6,353 nucleotides of DNA from assembly GCA_023390875.1 (NCBI GenBank), contig JAEWCA010000406.1, positions 1 to 6,353 on the forward strand, given 5' to 3'. The translations under genes and the position numbers were made by a program. How positions within the stretch are numbered: position 1 is the stretch's first letter; every line of letters begins with the position of its first letter. Below, in pieces: positions 5,742 through 6,353 of the stretch. The notes below the pieces were generated by a model. It was given only the letters and a program-made list of their open reading frames with translations. It made no database searches and was not told the DNA's origin. Origin of the DNA: Actinomycetes bacterium (GTDB lineage: Bacteria; Actinomycetota; Actinomycetes; Actinomycetales; Cellulomonadaceae).

Positions 5742-6353
5742 GTGGCGCGCATCCCGGTGTCGTCGCGGCAGCTGCGCGACGTCAGCACGCGGCTCGTCCT
5801 GGAGCACGTGTGGGACGCCGACGAGGTCACCGGCTCGGCGTTGATCGAGGCCACCGGCCTGTCCCGCGCCACCGTCCACGACGTGTGCGACGAGCTCATC
5901 GCGCGGGGCTGGCTCGTCGAGCTCGAGAACGTGCGCGAGGGCGAGAAGGGCCGGCCCGCCCGCCGGTACGCGTTCGACGCCCGCGCCGGCGTCGTCATCG
6001 GCGTCGACGCCGGGCAGCACCGCGTCAGCGCCACCGTCACCGACCTGCGCGGCGACGAGCTGTCCCGCACCGTCCTGCCCGTCGGCCCCGACGACGGCAC
6101 GCCCGAGCGCCGGCTCGCGCTCATCGAGGACGCCGCCCTCGCCGCCCTCGCCGACGCGTCGACACCGCCCGGCGACGTGCTGGCCGTCGCCGTCGGCGTC
6201 CCCGCACCCGTCGACCGCGACGGTCGCACCGCCTTCCGGGACAACCCGTTCTGGGACCTCATGAACCCCGACGTCGCCGCCCGCCTGCGCGACCGCCACG
6301 ACTGGACCACCCTCACCGACAACGACGCCAACCTCGCGGCCGTCGCCGAGCAC
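5742..6353 (+). CDS. ROK-family transcriptional regulator, N-terminal part (cut by the window edge)
   Basis: 204 codons are open to the window edge; the family is usually near 380-410 residues, so about half is visible. Residues about 17-60 form a winged helix-turn-helix DNA-binding domain, with GLSRATVHDVCDELIARGWL (39-58) as the recognition part. A GRPARRYAF wing/linker (70-78) is typical of ROK repressors. The ROK sugar-binding domain starts at VIGVDAG (85-91) and includes DLRG (101-104), VGVPAPVDRDG (151-161) and DNDANLAAVAE (193-203). The last is the conserved NDAN sugar-binding segment. The first phosphate-binding loop, DAGQHR, lacks the GGT of sugar kinases, so a sugar-sensing repressor without kinase activity is most likely. 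The divergent position next to the alpha-glucosidase operon suggests it controls that operon, probably released by glucose, an oligosaccharide or a phosphorylated sugar. The zinc motif and C-terminus are outside the window. Confidence 0.92.
   Translation, partial: MARIPVSSRQLRDVSTRLVLEHVWDADEVTGSALIEATGLSRATVHDVCDELIARGWLVELENVREGEKGRPARRYAFDARAGVVIGVDAGQHRVSATVTDLRGDELSRTVLPVGPDDGTPERRLALIEDAALAALADASTPPGDVLAVAVGVPAPVDRDGRTAFRDNPFWDLMNPDVAARLRDRHDWTTLTDNDANLAAVAEH

Noticed and set aside
5637..6353. Long open frames on the minus strand opposite the ROK gene (5637-6353 and 5735-6331)
   Set aside because: They lie antisense to a clear ROK regulator with HTH and NDAN motifs. They show no recognisable domain and biased composition.
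1..6353. A new defence, mobile or otherwise undescribed system
   Set aside because: All genes except the first fit a standard sugar-utilisation locus. No integrase, transposase, repeats of array type or toxin-antitoxin-like pair could be found.

Overview
The window is very GC-rich (clearly above 70% by eye), with GTG starts, strong G+C bias at third codon positions and long spurious open frames on both strands. This points to a high-GC actinobacterium. A Micrococcales/Cellulomonas-like host is a plausible guess that I cannot confirm from sequence alone.

Layout. (1) 86-715, plus strand: a single-pass membrane-anchored, four-cysteine extracytoplasmic protein of unknown function. Its stop lies only 4 bp from the stop of the convergent operon. 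(2) 5662-720, minus strand: a four-gene alpha-glucoside utilisation operon in the order GH13 alpha-glucosidase, lipoprotein solute-binding protein, MalF-type permease, MalG-type permease. The gaps are 141 bp, 21 bp and a 1-bp TGATG overlap. (3) 5742 to the window edge, plus strand: the first 204 codons of a divergently transcribed ROK-family transcriptional regulator. The 79-bp divergent intergenic region holds the only strongly AT-rich patch of the window, centred on a perfect palindrome TTAAATTTAA. It is the obvious candidate operator/promoter site.

How it works together (inference from family knowledge). The Tat-type lipoprotein captures an alpha-linked gluco-oligosaccharide outside the cell. 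The two permeases import it, powered by an ATPase that is not encoded here; in actinobacteria a shared MsiK-type ATPase encoded elsewhere is usual. The cytoplasmic GH13 enzyme, which has no signal peptide, cleaves it to glucose. The ROK protein probably represses the operon, and perhaps itself, until a sugar ligand is present. The arrangement resembles the agl/mal loci of Streptomyces and relatives.

No gap exceeds 141 bp. I see no tRNA, rRNA, CRISPR array, insertion sequence or attachment site. I found no convincing new system. The points most worth a second look are the ROK operator candidate, the hairpin cluster between the glucosidase and binding-protein genes, the missing ATPase, and the glucosidase specificity signature.
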